Below, one piece after another: positions 25,931 through 34,165 of a stretch of 64,000 nt of DNA. Under the pieces are notes generated by a model. It saw only the letters and a program-made list of their open reading frames with translations, did not search any database and was not told the origin of the DNA. Where the stretch lies: positions 62,001-126,000 of the forward strand of contig NZ_SOSI01000005.1 of NCBI RefSeq assembly GCF_029760855.1. Direction: 5' to 3'. Both the position numbers and the translations under genes were made by a program. Numbering within the stretch: position 1 is the first letter of the stretch; each line of letters starts with the position of its first letter. Origin of the DNA: Erythrobacter litoralis (GTDB lineage Bacteria > Pseudomonadota > Alphaproteobacteria > Sphingomonadales > Sphingomonadaceae).

Positions 25931-26848
25931 CTACCGCGACCAATGATCCAAATTTCGGTCGATCAGCTGGGCGAGACGATCATTATGCGGAGCGTAGTAC
26001 GCACGCAGTCGTTCGCGTTCTTTCGTTTCCATTGGCAACGGCTTTTGACCCGCTCGTGTCAGGAACTGGTCGTAAAGTTTGCGGACGGGTTTCGCTTCGA
26101 CAAACCTCGGAAATTTACGGCGTGCTCGTTTCGCGATAAGCCGAAATGTCCGCGCGGCCGGATTGGCTATTTCAATCCCTGGATTTCGTCGCGCGATCTC
26201 ACCTTCCGAAAGCTGGAAGGCAGGCCGATCTACCAATTTGGCAATTTCATCGAGCACATGCTGGGGGTCGGACAAAATATCCTCGAATAAAAGAACCAGC
26301 ACGTTCGAACCGAACAGGATGCGGAAGGAGGTAAGGTGCTTTGCATATACTCCTTCCTCGAGATAATCCGTGGCGAAGGAAAGTGTGCGCTCACCTCTCT
26401 CGCAGGCGTCGATCGCTTCGGCGAAAGAAAGATTGTCCTCACCTCGCGCACGCGCATGAACCCACGCGCTGTAAGCTCGCTCTACCGGATTGCGCAGGAC
26501 AGTCACGATCTTCGCGTCATCACGCACTGCATGAATTGAAGACGGGGCAGCCTCATTGACGAGATATTGGGTGCTGGCGTCGCCTCTTACCAGACCGTCC
26601 GCCATGTCGGCGTACAGACCCAGATATTCTTGCTCATCGGCGTAGGGCAACGTTGCTTTTAAAGGGCGAAGGCGTTTGCCGTCGCGGATCGTCCATTGCC
26701 TGCGATCATCTCGTAAGAAAAAATGATGCGGTTCTTTTTCGCGGGGAAAAGCGATATCGGGATGCATTTGCATTAAATCGACGAGCGTCGTCGTTCCAGC
26801 CTTAGCCGCGCCAACCAGGTATAGTTCAGGGAACCGCGTATCGGGCAC
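25931..26848 (-). CDS. Sulfotransferase family protein (PAPS-dependent)
   Basis: This 305-residue protein transfers sulfate from PAPS to an acceptor, here probably a sugar of the locus polysaccharide. The 5'-phosphosulfate loop is GAAKAGTTTL near residue 13, and the 3'-phosphate motif is VLRNPVERAYSAW at about residue 115. It is the last gene of the minus-strand polysaccharide operon, 11 bases after the Wzy-like gene, which suggests a sulfated product. The acceptor is inferred from context only. Confidence 0.82.
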   Translation of the reverse strand: MPDTRFPELYLVGAAKAGTTTLVDLMQMHPDIAFPREKEPHHFFLRDDRRQWTIRDGKRLRPLKATLPYADEQEYLGLYADMADGLVRGDASTQYLVNEAAPSSIHAVRDDAKIVTVLRNPVERAYSAWVHARARGEDNLSFAEAIDACERGERTLSFATDYLEEGVYAKHLTSFRILFGSNVLVLLFEDILSDPQHVLDEIAKLVDRPAFQLSEGEIARRNPGIEIANPAARTFRLIAKRARRKFPRFVEAKPVRKLYDQFLTRAGQKPLPMETKERERLRAYYAPHNDRLAQLIDRNLDHWSR

Positions 26849-26859
26849 GGGTTGAAAGC

Positions 26860-28164
26860 TCAGCTACGCTGCGCAGAGAAATTCGGCCGAGGGAGCTTTC
26901 GTTGCGGCAACGCGGGTGGGAGAAATATTCCACTTTCTCGTTCGTATGCAAGTGCGCTGCGCGTGTGTCGTCGGCGCGCATCGACCCGGATCGCTTGGCA
27001 AGATGCGAGCATCAACGCGCCGAACCAAGGGGAATCCGTCTGCGGGTCGAGGAAATTCATTGCAAGGAAAAACAGGAAGGTCGCTCTGCCGAGGTCATGG
27101 CCACTGCGGTGCCACAGCAACATATAAGCGGAATACAAAACCAGTAGCGTGAAAGGAAGGCCGAACTCGGCCAGCATGGTCGAGATGCCGCTGTAGGGCT
27201 TGTTCGCCGAAGACTCGATGGCGTAGCGGTTCCCGCTGAAGCGAAGAAGGACTGGCGCAAGGTTCGCCATATGGGCATCGCCTGCGAACAGGCCCGGAAC
27301 ATCGGGGGCATCGTGGCTACCGACAATAGAGTTGATCGGACTTGCCCAAATAGCCGGTTGGCTAGAAAATTGCCCCATCCCCGTGCCCACCAAAATTGTC
27401 TGGGGTTCTTTAATATAAAGATCGGCAACAAGTTTGAAGGCGTAGAGCTTAGGGTTCGCGCCATACGTTCGGCTGAACGTGTCGTTTTTAGATTCCGCGC
27501 GGAATTGCAAGTAGGGAGCCACGACGAGCGCGACAGCGGCTCCTGCAAGAATAATCGCCTGATTACGGCGGGCAAAAACGGCTAATGCAGCGGATCCCGC
27601 GACAATCCCCAAAATGAAATTCGGAACAATGAAGTTCGAGACCGAAATGAGAAGTATCGCCAAATCTTGCCGACGCATCTTCTGTTCTCGTGATAAGATT
27701 TCTGCCACCCCGAAGAAACCGATGACCGTAACGATTTTTGCTCCACCCCGTCCGAAGCCGCCGTTGTAATAGTCGGGAAGGTAATCAATGTATGGCAGCT
27801 TCCACGGAAAACCCATTGAGATTAAAACTATCAAACTTATGGCTGCAACGACGACATTGAGCCATCTGATGAAGCTGCGTCCATCAAAGTGTCTCGCTAC
27901 CCGAAAGCTGAGAACTGCGGCCAAAAAAGGTAGTATCAGCGCAAGTTCGAGTAGAAACGCGGTTAGCGAGACGGTCTGCCCCATTACGGTATTGATACCC
28001 AGCGATCCGACAAGAAATAATACTAGGAAAAAAGCTCGGGCCCAACTTTGCCGAGCAAGCCAATTAATCATTAGGAATGGCGCCAATACGTAGCCAGCAT
28101 AGCTCGCTGCCGTCCGCGGGATCGCCATCAAAAGCACGAACGGCACAGTTTTTGGCAATCTCAT
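26860..28164 (-). CDS. Polytopic membrane protein, probable Wzy-type polymerase
   Basis: This 434-residue protein has about ten or more hydrophobic segments and a long soluble loop (about residues 215-335) between late helices, the topology of Wzy polymerases and O-antigen ligases. Conserved sequence is low in this class, so the call relies on topology and on its place in the polysaccharide operon. The hydrophilic C-terminal 40 residues are cytoplasmic-looking and basic. Codon use is less GC-rich than flanking housekeeping genes. Alternative: another transport or polymerase step for the same glycan. Confidence 0.6.
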   Translation of the reverse strand: MRLPKTVPFVLLMAIPRTAASYAGYVLAPFLMINWLARQSWARAFFLVLFLVGSLGINTVMGQTVSLTAFLLELALILPFLAAVLSFRVARHFDGRSFIRWLNVVVAAISLIVLISMGFPWKLPYIDYLPDYYNGGFGRGGAKIVTVIGFFGVAEILSREQKMRRQDLAILLISVSNFIVPNFILGIVAGSAALAVFARRNQAIILAGAAVALVVAPYLQFRAESKNDTFSRTYGANPKLYAFKLVADLYIKEPQTILVGTGMGQFSSQPAIWASPINSIVGSHDAPDVPGLFAGDAHMANLAPVLLRFSGNRYAIESSANKPYSGISTMLAEFGLPFTLLVLYSAYMLLWHRSGHDLGRATFLFFLAMNFLDPQTDSPWFGALMLASCQAIRVDARRRHTRSALAYERESGIFLPPALPQRKLPRPNFSAQRS

Positions 28165-28189
28165 ACATCCAACTCAAACATTACCGGGA

Positions 28190-29341
28190 TCAATTTCTCA
28201 AACGAGAGACCGAAAGAGACACATTGTCTGCGCGTCCTTGGGATACGGTAAGCGACAAAAATTGCGTTCGACAATTCGCATCGACAGCGAAAGAAATTTG
28301 CTCGACATAAGCCTCATCGACAAGGGCGCCCGAAGACCGTCCAGCGCGACGGTCGCATCGTAAGAGAATGTGTAGGTCTGCAACCGGGCGAGCAGATCCA
28401 GTAAGGCTCCGGTCACGATCTATTTTCAATGTGTACGACCCTGGCGCTAGTGCCAGATACCGAGTCGCCGCCTCTCGCCTGAGCGGGTCGCGATTTCGAA
28501 TATCGATCGTCCCGTCGTTTTCTCCGTCCCTAACGCTTAGACCCGCGGTGTCGGGAAAGGTCCAGGCGAAAGGATCATCCGCAGCGCTGCTCAAAGTAAA
28601 TTCGAAGGTTTTGGACGCAGAGGTCCGACAACGTTCGGGCCAACCGCGAAGCGCCGCTTCGCCTTCGGCCCGCACCAACAGTGCGCGCACCGCCCTTGCG
28701 TAATTTTGACACGTCATCTCGGAACCCGAGGCTTCTGACATAGCCAGAGTTTCACCGATCTGCATTGCTTGCCGGTCATCTATGCGCGCATATTCAGCCA
28801 TCATCGCAGCGAGGGGCTCACTGGAATTTAGACGTTTTGAAAGTTCCTGTCGGCCGCTGGAATTTTCCAGCAAATAAGCTAACGCGGCGAAGATCGTATC
28901 CTGCTCGCTTCGCATTCGAGCCAAAGCATCGAGACGTAGCGCCGCAGCTTCCCACCGCTCCTGCGCGATAGCACTCCCGGCAATGGACATTTGCGTATAA
29001 ATACCGCGCCAACCACGTGTGGACGCCGCCGTCAGGGCTTGCGCGGCTTTCTCTGGGTGATCAGCCTCAACGGCCGTCAGGGCATAGATGCCAAGGTTGT
29101 GAGCGTCGATCGGCCGATGGCGGAGAAGTCCTTCGGCATGACGCAGTGCAACCGCAGGATCTTCCAGAGCAAGTCGCTCCGCCATCCGTTCGTCGGCAAA
29201 CCCGCCCAGTCCTACCGGAAGGATCGCAGCGAGACTAATTCGGGAGCGTGCCTCACGATCAGCCTGGAAAAGTAGGCCGGGAATAGCGATGGCGAGAAAA
29301 AGCGCGCCCCGCAATACCCATCCAAGCGGGCTGATCGGCAT
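28190..29341 (-). CDS. Membrane-anchored helical-repeat protein of polysaccharide locus
   Basis: This 383-residue protein starts MPISPLGWVLRGALFLAIAI, a signal anchor. Residues about 45-190 form alanine-rich helical pairs resembling TPR units (AVALRHAEGLLRHRP, AAQALTAASTRGW). The rest looks beta-rich. The ATG at 29341 overlaps the BY-kinase stop (TGATG), which fixes the start and implies translational coupling. A periplasmic scaffold for polymer assembly or export is plausible but inferred. The sequence shows no catalytic motif. Confidence 0.65.
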   Translation of the reverse strand: MPISPLGWVLRGALFLAIAIPGLLFQADREARSRISLAAILPVGLGGFADERMAERLALEDPAVALRHAEGLLRHRPIDAHNLGIYALTAVEADHPEKAAQALTAASTRGWRGIYTQMSIAGSAIAQERWEAAALRLDALARMRSEQDTIFAALAYLLENSSGRQELSKRLNSSEPLAAMMAEYARIDDRQAMQIGETLAMSEASGSEMTCQNYARAVRALLVRAEGEAALRGWPERCRTSASKTFEFTLSSAADDPFAWTFPDTAGLSVRDGENDGTIDIRNRDPLRREAATRYLALAPGSYTLKIDRDRSLTGSARPVADLHILLRCDRRAGRSSGALVDEAYVEQISFAVDANCRTQFLSLTVSQGRADNVSLSVSRLRN

Positions 29342-31578
29342 CAGTCCCGCTCGCCGCTCGTTTCGTAGGTATAATAGTCGCTGCCATAGTAGCTGTATTC
29401 GCCGCTGACATTGCGCGGATTGAACTTGGTCAGGATCGCTCCAATGACATTGGCATTGACCATTTCGAGCCGGCGCAACGCCGCCTTTACGGCCCCTCGA
29501 TGGCCCGAAGAAGCGTCGACGACAACGAGCACGGCATCGGTATGAGCCGCGAGAGTCGGTGCATCTGAAAGGCCGAGCATCGGTGGTGCATCGAACACGA
29601 CGCAATCGTAACGTTGCGTGAGGCTGTGCATGAGATCGTCGAACCTTGTGGTTCCGAGCAGAGCGGCCGGATCGGGCGGCATCGGGAGAGCCGTCATGTA
29701 GGAAAGATTGGGAACTCCCGATTGTACGACCACATCCTCGATGCGGTTTTCACCAGCCAAAACGGTGGTGAAACCCTCTTGCTTCGTGTTTTCGAGCTTA
29801 CGATGAAGCGTCGGGCGGCGAAGATCGGCATCAATGAGAAGAGTGTTGCGGCCGAGCTGCGCGAATTCGAGCGCGAGTTTGCCTGAGGTCGTGGTTTTGC
29901 CCTCTCCCGCTTGCGCGGAAGTGACGGTCAAAGTTCTGGGGATGCCCTCGCCCGTGCTGTATCTGAGATTAGTGACGAGCGACTGGTAGGCTTCGCTCAC
30001 CGGCGACTTGGGATCGGCGAGATCTTCGGCGGGCTTTTCGCTCAGTGTTTTCGGGATAAGACCGAGCAACGGCAAACCAAGTTTTCGTTCGACATCTTCG
30101 GGTGTGCGCAACACATCGTCGAATTGCTCTCTCAGGAAAACGAAGCCCCCCGCGAATAGCATTCCGCCCAGCAACGCTACCATCATATTGATTATCGCAT
30201 TCGGCGATGAAGGCTCACGCGGTGTTTCCGCTTCGTCGACCATCGAAATGTTGTTCGATGTTGCGCCCGCCGTAGCGTTCAGCTCGTTGAAGCGGGTCAA
30301 AAGCGTATTGTAAAGTCCCCGGTCGGTTTCGGCCACGCGCTTCAGTACGTTGTACTGAACGCCTCTATCCTGCTCGTCCAATGCGGCATCCCGGATTTCT
30401 CCGACTTGCCCCTGTATCTCCTGTTCGCGGTCACGGGCCGATTCATAGGACAAGCGGACCGAATTCTTGATGGCTTGCCCCGTCTGCTGAACCTGCCCAT
30501 CAAGCCGGGCGAGTTGGGCTTCGAGCGCCTGAACGTTCGGATGATCGTCAAGATGACGCGTGCGCTCCTGTGCCAATTCCGCCTCGGCTACGGCACGTTC
30601 GCGGATGAGTGTACTGAATGCAGGGTTTTGCAACACCTGAGGGATCGACATGATCGGTTGGTTCGCAACATTTCGCCATGCATTTTCAGCCGCGATGCGT
30701 TCGGCTGTCGCCGTACTCGCAGCAATGTTGAGTTGCTCGAGTGCTTGGTTCGTGACCGACAGAGTAGTTTCCTGATCGGCATTGACGCCCTGTCCGCTGA
30801 TGCGGATCAGTCCCGCGGCGCGCGAATAGGTGTTCAAATCCCGCTCGCTTTGCTCCAACTTGTCGCGAGCGTCGCCGAGTTGCTGCGCCAGAAACTCCCG
30901 GGCATAGGCAGAGGAGTCAAATTTGCGAGCGAGATTGCTCTCGATGTAATTTGCCGCAATCGAATTTGCCATTTCCGCCGCAACGCGCGGGTCGCCGCTT
31001 TCGAAACGGATGGACACCAGTCGACTGTCGACAGGCAGCTCCGTTCGAAGACCTTCCTGGACCATGTCTATGGCCGTATCTTCACGCAAACGAGCAAGAC
31101 CCCGAGAGCCCGAGTAGCCCGAGCCAGCAAGATCTTCTTCCTGTGGAAGATCGACGCCTTGAGCTGCGTAAAACTCTTCGCTTTCCGCCAAATTCTCCGC
31201 CTCAACGACCCGTTGGGCAAGACTGCGACTGCGGATCACGTCCACCTGAGTTTGAAGAAAACGCTGAGTTTCCTGTGCCGGCATGACTGCCTGCGTTTCG
31301 GCATCCTCGATAATCGAGTCTGCTTGCTGTTCGATCAAAACGCGTGCGCTCGCGATATACATCGGGCGCATCAGAAGAGTCACGAGGATACCGAGTGCAA
31401 TAGCCGCGACGAGGATCGCTACAATCGCGATGATGTTTCGTCGGATCGCTGCCCACACGCGGCGTAGATCGATGTCGAAAAAGGCATCGCTGTCGCTCTT
31501 TTGGACTTCCGGATACTCCCCCTTCGGAGAGGGCCGTCCAAGAGGCTCGACCGAACGCAAATCGTAATTGGTCGCCAC
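29341..31578 (-). CDS. Wzc/GumC-type chain-length protein with BY-kinase domain
   Basis: This 745-residue inner-membrane protein controls polysaccharide chain length and export. The Wzz domain begins after residue 30, with helix 1 about 48-70 and helix 2 near 455-475, flanking a long periplasmic coiled-coil region. The C-terminal tyrosine kinase has Walker A with Lys561 (AGEGKTT), Walker A' LLIDADLRRP, and Walker B VVFDAPP. Six tyrosines at 728-738 (EYSYYGSDYYTY) form the autophosphorylation cluster. It lies 2 bases after the Wza-like gene. Cognate phosphatase is not in the window. Confidence 0.93.
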   Translation of the reverse strand: MATNYDLRSVEPLGRPSPKGEYPEVQKSDSDAFFDIDLRRVWAAIRRNIIAIVAILVAAIALGILVTLLMRPMYIASARVLIEQQADSIIEDAETQAVMPAQETQRFLQTQVDVIRSRSLAQRVVEAENLAESEEFYAAQGVDLPQEEDLAGSGYSGSRGLARLREDTAIDMVQEGLRTELPVDSRLVSIRFESGDPRVAAEMANSIAANYIESNLARKFDSSAYAREFLAQQLGDARDKLEQSERDLNTYSRAAGLIRISGQGVNADQETTLSVTNQALEQLNIAASTATAERIAAENAWRNVANQPIMSIPQVLQNPAFSTLIRERAVAEAELAQERTRHLDDHPNVQALEAQLARLDGQVQQTGQAIKNSVRLSYESARDREQEIQGQVGEIRDAALDEQDRGVQYNVLKRVAETDRGLYNTLLTRFNELNATAGATSNNISMVDEAETPREPSSPNAIINMMVALLGGMLFAGGFVFLREQFDDVLRTPEDVERKLGLPLLGLIPKTLSEKPAEDLADPKSPVSEAYQSLVTNLRYSTGEGIPRTLTVTSAQAGEGKTTTSGKLALEFAQLGRNTLLIDADLRRPTLHRKLENTKQEGFTTVLAGENRIEDVVVQSGVPNLSYMTALPMPPDPAALLGTTRFDDLMHSLTQRYDCVVFDAPPMLGLSDAPTLAAHTDAVLVVVDASSGHRGAVKAALRRLEMVNANVIGAILTKFNPRNVSGEYSYYGSDYYTYETSGERD

Positions 31579-31580
31579 GG

Positions 31581-32270
31581 CTAGAACCTTCTGAAGACGT
31601 TAACGAGAGGCACCAACCGCATAAAATCCTGGTATCCCCCGCGTATTGCAGAATAGCCGACTACAATCCGATCACCCCCAAGAATTTCCGGATCAGCCAC
31701 TCGCCCTTCGCGGATGGCCCGCAAATCGAACACGGCGCCGAAGCGCTCACCATCGACATTGCGGAATACAATGACCTCGTCCTCGACGCCGGTAAAGGTG
31801 AGCCCTTTCGCGCGTGCAATGGATTCCATCAGCGAGGACGTTCCTGCGACCTCGTAGACGCCCGGTTCGACAACTTGGCCATCGACTACGACCCGCTGCG
31901 CCGCAGATGTAACGACGCCGACTACGACTTGAGGATTCCTGATGTAGCGCGAGCCCAGCCCCGCTTCCAATTCGCGACTTAACTCGATCGGAGTTTTCCC
32001 TTCAGCCGCTACCTCGCCGACAAAGGGATAGTTGAAAGTGCCGGCCGAATTGACCGTGATTTCGTCGAAGGTCAGTTCCGGTTCCTGAAAGACGCGGATC
32101 GAAAGCGTATCGAGAACACCGACACGATATTCTGCAATTTCCCGGTTTGGATCGGCGGGCGGCATGACCCGATATGCAGCCTCACCCTGCGGCAAACCGG
32201 CGGACGGCTTGAAACAGCCTGCGAGCAGACAACACACCGGCAGGGCAAGCCCTGCGAGTAACCTAGACAC
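31581..32270 (-). CDS. Wza-type polysaccharide export lipoprotein
   Basis: This 229-residue protein is an outer-membrane polysaccharide secretin-like export protein. The signal ends in a lipobox LLAGC, Cys at about residue 18. A PES (poly_export) domain follows (YRVGVLDTLSIRVFQEPEL), then a SLBB-type repeat (VVDGQVVEPGVYEV). At 229 residues it is shorter than E. coli Wza (379), lacking extra SLBB copies and the C-terminal barrel helix. Its 5' end overlaps the upstream ligase gene by 8 bases. Confidence 0.88.
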   Translation of the reverse strand: MSRLLAGLALPVCCLLAGCFKPSAGLPQGEAAYRVMPPADPNREIAEYRVGVLDTLSIRVFQEPELTFDEITVNSAGTFNYPFVGEVAAEGKTPIELSRELEAGLGSRYIRNPQVVVGVVTSAAQRVVVDGQVVEPGVYEVAGTSSLMESIARAKGLTFTGVEDEVIVFRNVDGERFGAVFDLRAIREGRVADPEILGGDRIVVGYSAIRGGYQDFMRLVPLVNVFRRF

Positions 32271-33612
32271 TGACCCGATCCCTCTTCCTAGCAGGCTGAG
32301 CCGTTAGCAGAGCGACGAGCAATCCTGCAACGGTTAACAAAGCCATGTTCCGCATAGGATAGTCGACCAGACCCTGGGCAGCGATCGCAAGAAGCGACAG
32401 TGCTGCGACCGTTGCAGGTACTGCTTGGTCGCCGGAGCGTCTTCGCCACCAGCACAGGACAAGGAAGATGGCCCATGCTGCCACCAGTGCCAAACCTGCG
32501 ACACCGGCCTCCAGCGCGAGTTCGAGATATTCGTTGTGCGCCCTGCCCGCCCGTGCTGCGATCAAGGCTTCCAACGACTCTTCGACCTGAAAGACTTCGT
32601 CGAACGTTCCCATCCCGCTACCGACAGGCCAGTATCGATCAATGCCATAAAGCGTGTCTTCCCAGATGTCCGGCCGACTGTCTTCGAGATCGGTGTACCG
32701 CTGCCATGTCTCACCCAATTGGCTGTTCGTCGTAGCGAGAATTGCACCAGTTGCGATAAGCGCGGTAAGCCCACCGACGAAAATGAGGCGCACCCGTTTC
32801 GATGCACTTCGCATGTCCAGCAGTGAATAGAGAGCGAACATTCCGAGCGGGACCAAAAGCAGCGCCGTCGACGATCGTGATTTTGTCAGGACGACCGCGA
32901 TGATGAGCAACAAGGCACAAAGCAGGTGGGTGAGACGGACTCCCAATTTCGCGTGACTCATTCGATCGTATCCGACCAAAGCAATAAGTCCGATAACCAT
33001 AAAAAGGCCGCTCGTATTGTGGCTTGCAAAGAAGCCGAAGAACCGGCGGTCGGTAAGATCGCTGTAAAGGTACAGCCCGTCGGCAGCGAACTGTAGAGCG
33101 CCAAACGCGAAATTCAGCATCGTTAGGCCCACAATCGCGAGCAAGACTGCACGACCGTCACGTCTGTTGCCTGCGTTCGTAAGTATTATTGCGGTAAGCG
33201 GCGCCAGCAAAGCTAACGCGGCCGTAATCGTTCGCGCCCGATCGACACTGATGGGAAACGCACGGTCCATGTCGCCCAAGACGCCAAAGGTAGCCGCTAC
33301 CAAATCGCGACCTGGCAGATTTTGCCACACGGGGGCGGGGAGTGGGATAAGCTGAATAGCGGGAAGCAGTATGGTCAACCCAATCAATGCGACCAATACG
33401 ATGGATGCCCGTTCTCGAAAGTTCGACAAAACCTGAGGAATAAAACAAATCAGACCAAGCGCCGTCAGTTGCACAACGAGGTTTTGCAATCCGCGGGCCG
33501 ACCCGCCGCCGCCGAGCAGAAGCGCGACGAGAAGCAAGGTGGCAAGAGGCCACCCGATCCGTCGCCCAGCATCTTTGAGCAATGGAGCTTCACCGGCTCT
33601 TCGTTCGCGCAC
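32263..33612 (-). CDS. O-antigen ligase / Wzy_C family membrane protein
   Basis: This 449-residue protein has about eleven hydrophobic segments and a large periplasmic loop with RAHNEYLELALEAGVAGL, which matches the Wzy_C signature of ligases and polymerases. It begins at a GTG at 33612 with AAGGA about 8 bases upstream. It is the first gene of the operon that includes the export and BY-kinase genes. The start lies 27 bases after an intrinsic terminator. Ligase versus polymerase activity cannot be decided here; the Wzy-like gene at 27 kb may hold the other role. Confidence 0.82.
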   Translation of the reverse strand: MRERRAGEAPLLKDAGRRIGWPLATLLLVALLLGGGGSARGLQNLVVQLTALGLICFIPQVLSNFRERASIVLVALIGLTILLPAIQLIPLPAPVWQNLPGRDLVAATFGVLGDMDRAFPISVDRARTITAALALLAPLTAIILTNAGNRRDGRAVLLAIVGLTMLNFAFGALQFAADGLYLYSDLTDRRFFGFFASHNTSGLFMVIGLIALVGYDRMSHAKLGVRLTHLLCALLLIIAVVLTKSRSSTALLLVPLGMFALYSLLDMRSASKRVRLIFVGGLTALIATGAILATTNSQLGETWQRYTDLEDSRPDIWEDTLYGIDRYWPVGSGMGTFDEVFQVEESLEALIAARAGRAHNEYLELALEAGVAGLALVAAWAIFLVLCWWRRRSGDQAVPATVAALSLLAIAAQGLVDYPMRNMALLTVAGLLVALLTAQPARKRDRVSV

Positions 33613-33638
33613 ACAATATCCTTGTCCGAATAGGACGC

Positions 33639-33671
33639 AAAAAGCCCCGCCGATCGAATGACCGACGGGGC
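33639..33671 (-). terminator. Strong intrinsic terminator before the polysaccharide operon
   Basis: On the minus strand GCCCCGTCGGTC, loop ATTC, GATCGGCGGGGC forms a 12-bp stem with two GU pairs, followed by five T. It terminates the small secreted-protein transcript and sits only 27 bases before the GTG start of the ligase gene. Confidence 0.85.
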
Positions 33672-33697
33672 GTAATTATCTCGAAAGGACCGAGGCC

Positions 33698-33970
33698 TTA
33701 GTCGCCCGGCGAACGGTTGTCGTCGTCATCAGCCGCAACGACGATACCGGCAACGACCGCAGCCGCAGCCAGAACCGCGATGATCACGGCAGAGCCGCCA
33801 GCTTCGCTCTTCTTTTCAGCCGGCTTGGCCGAACGGGTCAGGCTCGACATCTTGACGGGCTGAACCGAAACGGTGCCAGCGTCCGAAGCGCGCGTGCCTG
33901 CCTGAGCGGCAATCGGAGCAAACGCCATCGCTGCAGCAGCGGCGCCGGCGAGGATACGGCCAGTCTTCAT
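33698..33970 (-). CDS. Small exported protein with acidic C-terminus
   Basis: This 90-residue protein has a signal peptide (MKTGRILAGAAAAAMAFAP, cleavage near AQA), a Ser/Lys-rich spacer, a hydrophobic segment of about 21 residues and an acidic tail (AADDDDNRSPGD). The tail carries negative rather than positive charge after the membrane segment, unlike sortase-type signals. An AGGA site precedes the start, and TTGCTA-N17-TATGAA upstream may be a promoter. It lies between the phosphoglycosyl transferase and the terminator and could be a component of the polysaccharide system. Function unknown. Confidence 0.7.
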   Translation of the reverse strand: MKTGRILAGAAAAAMAFAPIAAQAGTRASDAGTVSVQPVKMSSLTRSAKPAEKKSEAGGSAVIIAVLAAAAVVAGIVVAADDDDNRSPGD

Positions 33971-34165
33971 AGAGGATCTCCTAAACCTTGTACTTCATAA
34001 AATTCTTTGCAGTGGCTAGCAACGTTTTCCCGGGCACGCAACCAAGCACCTGACGGCTCGAAGCTTTCTTCGGCACGCCCTGACCCAAATGCAACACCCT
34101 TCTGGACGTTCCATTTGTGATAGGAGGGAGAGCCCTAAAAATTGGTAAAATCTGTTACGCTGCGG

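Noticed and set aside
29342-29605. Upstream extension of the helical-repeat protein of the polysaccharide locus
   Set aside because: It would read through the BY-kinase tail in another frame; the ATG at 29341 overlapping the kinase stop is the natural start.
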